Assembly: GCA_965370435.1 (NCBI GenBank)
Contig: CBDUUP010000156.1
Span: 1-9,574 of the forward strand
Source of the DNA: CBDUUP01 sp965370435
GTDB lineage: Bacteria; Chloroflexota; Anaerolineae; Anaerolineales; UBA11579
DNA length: 9,574 bases
Direction: 5' to 3'
Of this stretch, positions 1 to 6,494 are shown one piece after another. The first letter of the stretch is position 1. Each line of letters begins with the position of its first letter. Below the pieces are notes generated by a model. It was not told where the DNA came from and searched no databases. It saw nothing but the letters and a program-made list of their open reading frames with translations. The position numbers and the translations under genes are program-made.

Positions 1-333
1 GGTGAGTCGTCTCAGCATGGCTCGTTTTTCAGGTTGTTCATCAAACGCGCCCGCTTCGATCTTTTCAAGGATATGGCGGAACGAATTCGCGGCTTCATCC
101 TTCTTCCCCAGCGCCTTCAGCGTTAACCCCAGGGCGAAATGACTTTCCAGGTCATCCGCATCCATAGAAATAGCCTGCCGCAGATCGGCCTCGGCCTTTT
201 CATCCTCCTGACGAATGTGAAAAGCCCGGCCGCGGCGCAAATAATCTTCCGCGCTTTGCGGCTCCGGCATAGCGTCCGGCTCCATCCGTAGAACGGTAAT
301 TATTTCTTTTTCTTTCTTGCGGAAAAACTTCAT
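1..333 (-). CDS. TPR-repeat protein, N-terminal part (cut by window edge)
   Basis: The first 111 codons are present; the gene runs off the left edge with no stop. The ATG at 333 is preceded by a good ribosome-binding site (AAAAGGAGA, about 341-350). After a short basic start (MKFFRKKEKE), residues about 28-61 (YLRRGRAFHIRQEDEKAEAD...) and 62-95 (SHFALGLTLKALGKKDEAANSF) have the helix-turn-helix spacing and small-residue pattern of two tetratricopeptide repeats. There is no signal peptide, so it is probably cytoplasmic. TPRs are protein-binding scaffolds; the partner is not visible. It lies 28 bp downstream of the ChlI-type ATPase and is probably its operon neighbour, so it may serve as an adaptor for that AAA+ machine (inference). 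Its full length is unknown. Confidence 0.8.
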   Translation of the reverse strand, partial: MKFFRKKEKEIITVLRMEPDAMPEPQSAEDYLRRGRAFHIRQEDEKAEADLRQAISMDADDLESHFALGLTLKALGKKDEAANSFRHILEKIEAGAFDEQPEKRAMLRRLT

Positions 334-361
334 CGTAACTTTCTCCTTTTTCAATAAAAAG

Positions 362-1549
362 TTAAGAAGGAATGGTTTTTTCGATGACCGATTTCAACTC
401 AGATTCTTCGGTCTCTTGGTTGGCAAAATATTCGGCGATAAAAGCTGAACGGCGCATACGCAAGGCCATGGGGGCTACCTGGCGCAAATCATCCACCGTG
501 ACCTCCGTGCGGCCATCCGCTGCGGCGTGGGCGCGGGCGCTCTCGAACAAGGTGATTTCAGCCCGCAGCGAATCAACCTGGAGGCCGTTGACCAGCGCCA
601 ATCCTTGATTGGCGATCTCATCGGGGAGTTCAACCTTGGGCAGCAGTTCCCTGGCAAGCTGGATCTCGGCTTGGGCGATCTCGGTTTCTTCCGAATAGAG
701 GGAAGCCAGGTGGCGAGGGCGGGTCAGATAGCCCTGCGCCCGGCGATAGGCTTCCAGCCGCTGCTCTGGCTCATCCAGTCCGTGAACGATCAAGCGCAAT
801 CCGAAGCGATCCAATATTTGCGGGCGGAGGTTGCCCTCTTCTGGATTCATCGAGCCTATCAGGACAAAACGCGAGCGATAACTCGCCGATATCGGTCCCC
901 TGCGCACAGTGTAACTCCCTTGCGCCGCGGCGTCCAGAATTGCGTCAACCACCTCATCGGCCAGCAGGTTCACCTCATCCACGTATAGCAGATTGAGGTC
1001 AGCCTGCGCCAGAATGCCGCGCTGTAGGCGCATCCGATTATGGACCGCAGCCCGCTCGTCCATTTTTCCGACCACGTCATCCAAACGGGCGTTGAGCGGC
1101 AGTTCGATCAGCCGCACCGGGTCCATCACCGCTAACGGCTCACCCTGGGCGAATTTCTCCGCGCAATCAGGGCACACGGCGTCCATGCCGCCAACCTCAA
1201 TATCATCCGGCATGCAGCCGTAGAAACATAAACTGCGCGGCGCTTCGGGCATCAAATCTGTCAAGCTGCGCACCGCGGTGGTCTTGCCGGTGCCCCGCGG
1301 GCCGATCAACAGCACGCCCCCAATGGTTGGGTTTATCAACGCCAGCAGGAGAGAAAGTTTCATCTCCTTCTGACCCACCAGAGCCAGGAAAGGGAACGGC
1401 AGCCTCTCGGCGATTCCGGCGTCCCGGTCGGGTTCTGTCCCTTTATAGGCTCGCCCGGAGACGCGGTCAATCAAATCCCTCAACGAGCGCACATCATGGC
1501 CCGAATCCGGTTGGGGATCGTCGGGCGTGGATAGCGTTTCTTCGGTCAT
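362..1549 (-). CDS. Magnesium-chelatase subunit ChlI/BchI-like AAA+ ATPase
   Basis: A 395-residue AAA+ ATPase of the chelatase I-subunit family. Walker A is GPRGTGKT (83-90) and Walker B is LLYVDEVNLL (187-196, D191/E192). A sensor-1 region GSMNPEEG (232-239) is followed by RPQILDRFG, a family hallmark. The C-terminal helical lid carries the usual GR-x-V-x-x-D-D pattern near 346-354. Known ChlI proteins form hexameric rings that, with a VWA-domain D subunit and an H subunit, insert Mg or Co into tetrapyrroles; many non-phototrophs use relatives as generic MoxR-like remodellers. No D or H subunit lies in the window. Four cysteines (C108, C112, C126, C129; C-x3-C-x13-C-x2-C) lie in the insert before the conserved LPLNA region and could bind a metal. 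The ATG overlaps the upstream thioesterase stop (ATGA), with GGGAG just before it, implying translational coupling. Family assignment is firm; the substrate is unknown. Confidence 0.9.
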   Translation of the reverse strand: MTEETLSTPDDPQPDSGHDVRSLRDLIDRVSGRAYKGTEPDRDAGIAERLPFPFLALVGQKEMKLSLLLALINPTIGGVLLIGPRGTGKTTAVRSLTDLMPEAPRSLCFYGCMPDDIEVGGMDAVCPDCAEKFAQGEPLAVMDPVRLIELPLNARLDDVVGKMDERAAVHNRMRLQRGILAQADLNLLYVDEVNLLADEVVDAILDAAAQGSYTVRRGPISASYRSRFVLIGSMNPEEGNLRPQILDRFGLRLIVHGLDEPEQRLEAYRRAQGYLTRPRHLASLYSEETEIAQAEIQLARELLPKVELPDEIANQGLALVNGLQVDSLRAEITLFESARAHAAADGRTEVTVDDLRQVAPMALRMRRSAFIAEYFANQETEESELKSVIEKTIPS

Positions 1550-2037
1550 GCTCCCTCGTTAAGCTTGCTTTGAGCCAGACGGTAGGCCTGGCGTTCCCGT
1601 CCTTGCTCCATTCGTTTCTGCTGAGCCTCATTTTCGGGGATCAGCCCTGGCACCGGCATCGGACGGCCATCATCCCCCAGGGCGACGAACACCAGATAGG
1701 CCGTGTTAGTATGGGTGCATTCGCCGGTCACAACATTCTCGGCTGTCACCTGAACCTCCGTCTCGATGGAGGTGCGGCCCACGTAACTGACCTCCGCAGA
1801 GATGGTCACCAGGTCCCCTATTCGGATCGGCTTCCTAAAGATCATCTGGTCAACCGCCACCGTGACCACCCGGCGTTGGGCGTGTCGTATGGAGGCCAGT
1901 CCGCCCGCTTCATCAACCAGCTTCATGATCCATCCCCCGTGGACGTTTCCGTGGTTGTTGGCGTGGTTGGGCTGCATCACTTGCGCGATGCTGACCCGCG
2001 AGTCGCTTACTTTTTTTTTGAGTTCTGTATCGGCCAT
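1546..2037 (-). CDS. Acyl-CoA thioesterase, hotdog fold (YciA/BACH type)
   Basis: A 163-residue single hotdog-domain protein, typical in length for the YciA/acyl-CoA hydrolase family, which splits acyl-CoA into fatty acid and CoA in the cytoplasm. The family signature is clear: N28-x-G30-N-V-H33-G34-G35 then D42 in KLVDEAGG, where the Asn and Asp are the expected catalytic residues. The core strand region (RIGDLVTISAEVSYVGRTSIE) and TNTAYLVFVALGDDGRP near 109-127 are also standard. It starts one base after the upstream TAG (TAGATG), with AGGAGG 11 nt upstream inside the preceding gene, and its stop overlaps the ChlI ATG. Its place between a beta-flower-like protein and an AAA+ ATPase gives no clear pathway; it may recycle CoA or edit lipids. 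The acyl-chain preference cannot be read from the sequence. Confidence 0.93.
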   Translation of the reverse strand: MADTELKKKVSDSRVSIAQVMQPNHANNHGNVHGGWIMKLVDEAGGLASIRHAQRRVVTVAVDQMIFRKPIRIGDLVTISAEVSYVGRTSIETEVQVTAENVVTGECTHTNTAYLVFVALGDDGRPMPVPGLIPENEAQQKRMEQGRERQAYRLAQSKLNEGA

Positions 2038-2415
2038 CTAATCCATATCCTCCTGGCTTTCACCCGAATCCAAAGTGTGCAGGCGTTCAGGTTCATCTTG
2101 CAGGACGTCAATGGTGTCATAGGTGAGTTCCGGCATCATGGGCGGCAGAGGCACCGAGCCAGGCGGCCGCACGCGAGGGGGAGCCGCAGGAGATTTGCGA
2201 ACCGGATTGCTGAAATCATTGGAACGCTTTCGCAGAATGCGAGGGCCATCGCTCAACCACCCCACGTAATGCCCCCGCACAGAATACACATCCCGGTCTG
2301 AGGTCACCCATCCAATCCACTCGCCCACCGTGTTGAATATGAATGGATAGATCAAAAATGCCTCGAAATCTCCGGCAGTGGTGAAAATAGGAACGGGACG
2401 GCGAGTTTCAGTCAT
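2038..2415 (-). CDS. GW-repeat protein, resembles 4-fold beta-flower domain family
   Basis: A 125-residue protein if it starts at the ATG at 2415. A GTG further up at 2433 overlaps a TATAAT box, so I prefer the ATG. Residues 20-64 hold short beta-hairpin-like units ending in G-W: GEWIGWV (31-37) and VYSVRGHYVGWL (43-54), followed by a third, divergent unit (GPRILRKR). This pattern resembles small 'beta-flower' proteins made of repeated 'G-x-x-V/I-G-W' strands; the match is from memory and family-level only. The second half (70-125) is rich in Pro and acidic residues and is probably disordered. There is no signal peptide or membrane segment, and the function is unknown. It is the first gene of a four-gene minus-strand run, its TAG abutting the thioesterase ATG. 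No Shine-Dalgarno precedes the ATG, which agrees with a leaderless mRNA. Confidence 0.75.
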   Translation of the reverse strand: MTETRRPVPIFTTAGDFEAFLIYPFIFNTVGEWIGWVTSDRDVYSVRGHYVGWLSDGPRILRKRSNDFSNPVRKSPAAPPRVRPPGSVPLPPMMPELTYDTIDVLQDEPERLHTLDSGESQEDMD

Positions 2416-2424
2416 TGTAAAGTA

Positions 2425-2455
2425 ATTATACACTCAATAAATCAATAAGAATCAA
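2425..2455 (-). promoter_or_regulatory. Sigma-70-like promoter of the beta-flower/thioesterase/ChlI/TPR operon
   Basis: On the minus strand a perfect TATAAT (2430 to 2425) lies downstream of TTGATT (2455 to 2450) with a long 19-bp spacer. Transcription would start about 2416-2418, essentially at the ATG at 2415, so the transcript would be leaderless; no ribosome-binding site exists upstream. The surrounding 2425-2455 is strongly AT-rich. The -10 is convincing, the -35 only moderate. Confidence 0.6.
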
Positions 2456-2487
2456 GAACAGGCGCGCCTAAAGTCACTCCAAGGAGA

Positions 2488-2594
2488 GCAAATGCGCCAA
2501 TGAGAGTTGAAATAAAAATCTATCAAGTGCGCATTTGCAGAGTGATTGACGGTAATGGCGCTGATCTTATCTTAACCTTCAAGCCGTCAATCAC
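2488..2594. repeat. Two adjacent perfect inverted repeats with equal 31-nt spacers
   Basis: Unit 1: GCAAATGCGC (2488-2497) pairs with GCGCATTTGC (2529-2538). Unit 2: GTGATTGACGG (2542-2552) pairs with CCGTCAATCAC (2584-2594). Both stems are perfect (10 and 11 bp), both enclose exactly 31 nt, and 3 nt separate them. TCACTC at 2474-2479 could also pair with GAGTGA at 2540-2545, which would enclose unit 1 and exclude unit 2. The arms of the two units are unrelated in sequence. They lie in the 239-bp gap 2416-2654, upstream of the minus-strand operon promoter and downstream of the GtrA-family gene. The same gap has a small GGGG-TT-CCCC hairpin (2630-2639). The role is unknown: operator dyads, a structured RNA or a decayed mobile element are all possible. 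Confidence 0.7.
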
Positions 2595-2654
2595 CAGGAA
2601 ACGCCTACCAAAATTATATTTTATGTTAAGGGGTTCCCCCATTGCGAAAGCATT

Positions 2655-3110
2655 TCACTCTACGTCAGAATATGTCCAGTAACGGTTGACGAAGAAATTC
2701 CAAAACATGACCACCGCCACCGCGATCGCCAGGGAGAGGTTATTCCCTAAAAATTCAGGATTGAAAGGTCCCGGCAAAGACAATCTCTCAAATAACCGGT
2801 TGAGAGGCCCCAGCAATCCGGCAAAGATCGGCGTGCGCACCAACCAGCCCGCCACATTGATCAAAGTGAACTCAAACGCTTGCCGGAGAACCGGCTTGGA
2901 GCGAGAATCGGGATAGGTCCAGAAGCGGTTCCAGATAAAATTGCTCACCACCGCCGCAAGGAAGGAAAAAGTCTGGGCGATGACTTCGGGAACGCCAAAA
3001 ACAGAAGTCAGCAAATTGAACGTGCCGAAATCCACCACTGCGCCAAACACGCCGACTACCATAAAACGAAAGAAGCGGGTCCGTTCGCGGGAATTTTTAA
3101 GCGCTTTCAT
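2655..3110 (-). CDS. GtrA-family membrane protein (lipid-linked sugar flippase-like)
   Basis: A 151-residue, four-helix membrane protein of the GtrA family, about the usual length. Hydrophobic segments lie near 15-38, 42-60, 80-101 and 122-141. The family motif N-F-x-x-N-R-x-W-T-Y occurs twice, at 57-66 after helix 2 and 138-147 after helix 4, revealing the internal duplication typical of these proteins. Known GtrA-type proteins are thought to move polyprenyl-phosphate-linked sugars across the cytoplasmic membrane for cell-surface glycosylation. Its ATG overlaps the stop of the UDP-glucuronate decarboxylase-like gene (ATGA), so the two are translationally coupled. A shared role in making or delivering a surface sugar is likely. 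Family membership is sure; the sugar is inference. Confidence 0.93.
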   Translation of the reverse strand: MKALKNSRERTRFFRFMVVGVFGAVVDFGTFNLLTSVFGVPEVIAQTFSFLAAVVSNFIWNRFWTYPDSRSKPVLRQAFEFTLINVAGWLVRTPIFAGLLGPLNRLFERLSLPGPFNPEFLGNNLSLAIAVAVVMFWNFFVNRYWTYSDVE

Positions 3111-4066
3111 CCTATTCCCAACTGCTCCTTGAAGAATTCGATGGTCCTTTTCAGTCCCTCATCCAGATCGATCACCGGCGCCCATTCCAGAACCTCTTTC
3201 GCCCGGGTGATGTCGGGACGCCGCATTTGAGGGTCTCCAGAGCCGCGCAGGTCTGGCTCGAACTCGGTCACCGCCTGGTTGCCGGTCAAGCGGTTCACTG
3301 CCTCGGCGAATTCCAGGATGCTGGTTTCCTTCGGATTGCCGATATTGACCGGCATGTGTTCCTCGGAGTACAGCAGCCGGACGATCCCATCAATCAGATC
3401 ATCCACGTAACAAAAACTGCGAGTCTGCTGGCCGTCCCCATAAACAGTCAGCGATTCGCCCTTCAAAGACTGTTTCACAAAATTCGGCACCACCCGTCCA
3501 TCATCCAAACGCATGCGGGGTCCATAAGTGTTGAAAATGCGGACGATAGCAGTGTTCACCTCATGATAGCGATGATAAGCCATCGTAAGGGCTTCCGCAA
3601 ATCGCTTGGCCTCATCGTACACCGAACGTTCGCCAATGGGGTCCACGTGTCCCCAGTAGCTTTCCTTCTGGGGGTGCTCAAGGGGATCTCCGTAAATCTC
3701 ACTGGTGGAGGCCAGCAAGAATCGGGCTTTATGGGCGTGAGAGACCCCTAATGTATTATGCGTCCCCAACGCGCCCGCTTTCATGGTTTGGATAGGGAGA
3801 TTGACGTAGCCGTAGGGAGAATTGGGATTAGGGCTGGCCGGTGAAGCAAAATGCATCACTGCGTCCAGGTCGCCAGGCACAAAAATGTAATCCGAAACGT
3901 CATGGCGTATGAAAGAAAAGTCATCCCGCCCTGTTAAATGCGCCAGGTTTTCTGGATTGCCTGTGATGAAATTATCCATCCCAATAACCTCATGTCCATC
4001 CGCCAACAACCGGTCACAAAGATGTGACCCCAAAAAACCCGCCGCCCCAGTAATTAAAATTCTCAT
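3107..4066 (-). CDS. UDP-glucuronate decarboxylase-like extended SDR (UDP-xylose synthase)
   Basis: A 319-residue extended short-chain dehydrogenase/reductase. The NAD-binding motif is TGAAGFLG (6-13) with D31 for the ribose. The catalytic set is T121/E123 in LASTSEIYGD and Y150-x3-K154 in YDEAK. HFASPASP (72-79), HPQKESYWG (131-139) and RIFNTYGPRM (176-185) are characteristic of UXS, which oxidises and decarboxylates UDP-glucuronate to UDP-xylose in the cytoplasm. UXS usually has YDEGK, so YDEAK is a small deviation, and related dTDP-glucose dehydratases or epimerases cannot be fully excluded. I chose the ATG at 4066 because AGGAG lies 4 nt upstream and MRILITG is the normal N-terminus; in-frame codons at 4084 (TTG) and 4078 (ATG) would only add an unlikely six-residue or shorter extension. 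It is the first gene of a two-gene unit with the GtrA-family protein. Confidence 0.92.
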   Translation of the reverse strand: MRILITGAAGFLGSHLCDRLLADGHEVIGMDNFITGNPENLAHLTGRDDFSFIRHDVSDYIFVPGDLDAVMHFASPASPNPNSPYGYVNLPIQTMKAGALGTHNTLGVSHAHKARFLLASTSEIYGDPLEHPQKESYWGHVDPIGERSVYDEAKRFAEALTMAYHRYHEVNTAIVRIFNTYGPRMRLDDGRVVPNFVKQSLKGESLTVYGDGQQTRSFCYVDDLIDGIVRLLYSEEHMPVNIGNPKETSILEFAEAVNRLTGNQAVTEFEPDLRGSGDPQMRRPDITRAKEVLEWAPVIDLDEGLKRTIEFFKEQLGIG

Positions 4067-4128
4067 ATCACTCCTCATTTTCAATAATTATTTAATGATG
4101 CCGAGTCCCCAGAGAAAAGTTTTTTTAA

Positions 4129-4203
4129 CTCTGTGTTCTCTGTGGCTCTGTGGTGAAATTTTTTTCACCTAATCACCTTGTCACCTTGTTGCCCAATCAC
4201 CTT
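4129..4203. repeat. Intergenic short-unit repeats (CTCTGTG x3, TCACCTTG x2-3) with hairpin
   Basis: CTCTGTG occurs at 4129-4135, 4138-4144 and 4146-4152; on the minus strand these read CACAGAG. TCACCTTG occurs at 4173-4180 and 4181-4188, and TCACCTT again at 4197-4203. Between the two sets GGTGAAA (4152-4158) and TTTCACC (4163-4169) form a 7-bp stem with a 4-nt loop. There is no trailing T-run on either strand that would make a standard terminator. The patch fills most of the gap between the propeller lipoprotein stop and the decarboxylase gene. From memory, similar CACAGAG and GGTGACAAGGTGA phrases recur in intergenic DNA of several bacterial phyla; this was not checked. Confidence 0.6.
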
Positions 4204-4205
4204 CC

Positions 4206-5855
4206 TCATCTCCCCACCCAATCCACCAAACTGATCAACCCATCCCCGGTGAGCTGCTGAGCCTGCCCGGTCAAAACGTCCACCAGCCATAGATTGCCCT
4301 GATAGATCACCGCCAGGGTGTGACCCTCCCTGCCCAGCAGCGGCGAAGGCGACCAAACCACCCGCTGAGGGCTTAACCCCGGCGCGCCGTCCGGCGGAAA
4401 TATTGCCCCCGGATTGGAACCATCTCGATCCACCACCATCAACCGGTAGCGGCTCGTTTCGCTCTGCGTCGGCGAGAGAGCCTGCAAGAAAGCGATCTGG
4501 TAGCCTTGTTCGCCGGTAGGCGTCACCTGCAAGGGTGAGGGCGATGGCGCCGCGAACATCCCCACCTCAGAAACCAACCTCACCGGCGGCCCGCCGATGA
4601 AGGGTATCGCCGAAATGTCAAAAAATGGCGACTCTTCTGGGGAAACCAAAGCCGGAGGCGGCGCGTGATCCACAATATACAAGAAATTGTTGTCCGGCCC
4701 CCAGGCGATGTCCGGCGTCCAGGCCCAATCGCTGCGAGTCTGGAGCGGCGTGATCGCATACACCGGCTGCAAAACCTGCTCTCGCAACGCCACCACCCCA
4801 ACCTCATCCGGTCGTGCATAGGCCAGACGTTGTCCATCCGGCGCCCAGGCATAGGTCGTCCCCCACCAGCCATACAATCCGCCCGAGTTGGTATCCACAA
4901 TGATCTGCCCTCGATTGACGGCCCCGGTGCTGCTGAAAGTAATGGTGATCAAATCATTATTAGCTTGCCACCCCGGAGCCGTAGCCCGAGGTTCCACAGT
5001 TGAATAAGCGATCTTCAACAAGGTTGTAGGCGACCAATCAGCGAAGTGAATGACATTCTGCACACCCAGGTCAATCATCAAGTCCGGGTCGTCAACCTTC
5101 ACCACCCAAAGGCTGTTTATCACCTCTTCGTCGGCTTCACTACGGCTGAAAAGCAGCCAATCGCCGCCCGGATTCAACGAAAAGACGTGTCCGTCCAGGT
5201 CTCCCGTCATCACAATCGGACGGCGGTCGTTGGTGGAGCCTTCCATCAGCCAGGCATTCCCCGCCGCCAAATACACCAACCGCCCCGGGATCGAAACCGA
5301 ACTAAAGGCCGACTGGCTGCCAACCATCTTGATCTCCGGCGTCGCCTCTGTGATTATGACAACCTTGACCACCCCGTCCGACACCATCTCCCCATCTTCG
5401 TAGACCCGGCGGTAGGTCACCTCCTGCAATCCGTTCACCCCAGCTTGAAGCAAGAGTTCTTCGCCTTCAGGCAGAGACTCGTTGCGAAGCACCTGCTGTA
5501 AGAAGGGAATCACCACCTGCTCAACGTCAAATTCCTCCCGCACCCGGATCAAGCGCACGTTGGCCCCGTCGGTGAGGATGGTGAAAAGCGGAGGCTCGCT
5601 CCGGTCCAGGTCGTTCACCACAACCCCAGCAATCTCGAAAGCCTCTTCCGCCGTGCTGCCCGCCGCGATCTGAACCTGGTGTATCTCCCCATCCGCCGAC
5701 AAACTCACCGCGATCTCTCCTTGCGTAACCTGGGGCGAATCGCAGCCCGACAATATCAGAAGAAGAAAAATAAATAACCCAACCAGACGGCCTCCGCGCT
5801 GGCGCGCGGGGTTGATATGGCGATTGTGATTCCTGGGTTCGTTGCTTATCCGCAT
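4206..5855 (-). CDS. Lipoprotein with DUF348-like and G5 domains and a C-terminal beta-propeller
   Basis: A 549-residue exported protein. A basic N-region is followed by a hydrophobic stretch (24-36) ending in the lipobox LSGC, so C38 should be lipidated and the protein held on the outer face of the membrane. Residues about 47-100 look like a DUF348 (ubiquitin-like) unit. Residues 102-178 match a G5 domain (LIRVREEF..., LPEGEELLLQAG, GLQEVTYRRVYEDGEMV). Residues 190-549 contain repeated W-S/A/G-P-D/S blade ends (ADWSPTT, YAWAPDGQRLAYA, IAWGPDNNFLY, VVWSPSP), typical of TolB/PD40-like beta-propellers. G5 domains usually bind cell-wall sugars, so wall attachment plus propeller-mediated binding is plausible (inference). 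It lies 36 bp after a smaller lipoprotein gene. The ATG lacks a Shine-Dalgarno but has a TTATAC box 8 nt upstream. The exact ligand is unknown. Confidence 0.85.
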   Translation of the reverse strand: MRISNEPRNHNRHINPARQRGGRLVGLFIFLLLILSGCDSPQVTQGEIAVSLSADGEIHQVQIAAGSTAEEAFEIAGVVVNDLDRSEPPLFTILTDGANVRLIRVREEFDVEQVVIPFLQQVLRNESLPEGEELLLQAGVNGLQEVTYRRVYEDGEMVSDGVVKVVIITEATPEIKMVGSQSAFSSVSIPGRLVYLAAGNAWLMEGSTNDRRPIVMTGDLDGHVFSLNPGGDWLLFSRSEADEEVINSLWVVKVDDPDLMIDLGVQNVIHFADWSPTTLLKIAYSTVEPRATAPGWQANNDLITITFSSTGAVNRGQIIVDTNSGGLYGWWGTTYAWAPDGQRLAYARPDEVGVVALREQVLQPVYAITPLQTRSDWAWTPDIAWGPDNNFLYIVDHAPPPALVSPEESPFFDISAIPFIGGPPVRLVSEVGMFAAPSPSPLQVTPTGEQGYQIAFLQALSPTQSETSRYRLMVVDRDGSNPGAIFPPDGAPGLSPQRVVWSPSPLLGREGHTLAVIYQGNLWLVDVLTGQAQQLTGDGLISLVDWVGR

Positions 5856-5863
5856 GGGGACTG

Positions 5864-5869
5864 GTATAA
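5864..5869 (-). promoter_or_regulatory. Possible -10 box for the propeller lipoprotein
   Basis: On the minus strand TTATAC (5869 to 5864) lies 8 nt before the ATG at 5855, which has no ribosome-binding site. This spacing would give a near-leaderless transcript. No good -35 is visible, so this is a weak call; read-through from the upstream lipoprotein gene 36 bp away is the alternative. Confidence 0.3.
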
Positions 5870-5891
5870 TCTCAGATTGCGGTGGCCGCGT

Positions 5892-6467
5892 TCAGCGGAT
5901 GCGTCCGGTAATTGACATCACCCCATCCGAAATGGTGATGCTTTCGATACGGATCCCGGTCGCCACCGGCCCAACCGCGCCGGTGAAGGCTTCGTCCAGC
6001 AGCGTCGAAAGGCCATTCAGCAAACCTTCGGGAGCATCCCACGGCCCAAAATCTACCGCGGTCAATTCAAAATACGGGATCCCCTCATCGTCAATAGCCA
6101 CGGAGAGCAGCACCCGCATCGTGCCGACCAAATAACCCTGCTGCACAGTGCCATAGATCTGCAATTGGCCGTCCTGGAGGTAGACCTGAGGATCGCTGAA
6201 GAGAGGATCTTCCTGCTCTTCCAGCTTGAAAGCCAGATAAGAAGTGATCTGGGTCTCGGTGATCTCCACCGTCACCCGCCCATCCTCCAGAGCGCCTTCC
6301 ACGGCTGCCTCCCAGTCCAGTGTGAGACTCTCCACCGCTTCCGTAGATATGGCGATTGGCGTTTGAGGCATCGCCGGACCGCCGACGTTGATCTCGCAAG
6401 CCATCGCAGCGAGTAGCATCACGACCAAAATCACTAAAAATACGCCTGAGCGTCTTTTATTTGCCAT
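5892..6467 (-). CDS. Small exported/lipoprotein of DUF2993 (LmeA-like) appearance
   Basis: A 191-residue protein from the ATG at 6467, chosen because AGGAG (6480-6476) lies 8 nt upstream; a TTG at 6473 is too close to it. MANKRRSG is followed by a hydrophobic segment (9-22) and cysteine C24 in AMAC, a weak lipobox with Ala at the -3 position, so lipidation is probable but not certain. The mature part has alternating beta strands: VTVEITETQITSYLAFKL, then DPQVYLQDGQLQIYGTV, then a C-terminal GIRIESITISDGVMSITG strand. This resembles DUF2993/LmeA-like lipid-binding proteins with an 'x-I-T-E-x-Q-I/L-T-x-Y-L' start. The resemblance is from memory and moderate. It is followed by the propeller lipoprotein in the same direction, so the pair probably forms an envelope operon. 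The biological role is unknown. Confidence 0.75.
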   Translation of the reverse strand: MANKRRSGVFLVILVVMLLAAMACEINVGGPAMPQTPIAISTEAVESLTLDWEAAVEGALEDGRVTVEITETQITSYLAFKLEEQEDPLFSDPQVYLQDGQLQIYGTVQQGYLVGTMRVLLSVAIDDEGIPYFELTAVDFGPWDAPEGLLNGLSTLLDEAFTGAVGPVATGIRIESITISDGVMSITGRIR

Positions 6468-6494
6468 AATCAAATCTCCTATTTAGCAACCGGT

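Noticed and set aside
1327..2301. Long plus-strand ORF opposite the ChlI and thioesterase genes
   Set aside because: It is antisense to three genes with clear motifs, and its composition (Arg/His/Pro-rich) is that of a shadow frame.
2416..2433. GTG at 2433 as start of the beta-flower-like gene
   Set aside because: It overlaps the TATAAT box and has no ribosome-binding site; the ATG at 2415 fits the promoter better.
2461..2468. GGCGCGCC palindrome as a regulatory site
   Set aside because: An isolated 8-bp GC palindrome is not enough evidence for a binding site.
2488..2594. CRISPR-like array
   Set aside because: The arms of the two units differ in sequence; there is no direct repeat and no cas gene in the window.
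2629..2640. GGGGTTCCCC as terminator of the GtrA-family gene
   Set aside because: The stem is only 4 bp with a 2-nt loop, and no T-run follows on the minus strand.
2500..2682. 60-codon plus-strand ORF in the intergenic gap, with AAGGAG at 2481-2486
   Set aside because: It spans the inverted repeats, overlaps the 3' end of the GtrA-family gene on the other strand, its ribosome-binding site is 13 nt away, and the protein has no recognisable pattern.
4067..4084. TTG (4084) or ATG (4078) as start of the decarboxylase
   Set aside because: AGGAG sits just before the ATG at 4066, and SDR enzymes normally begin M-R-I-L-I-T-G.
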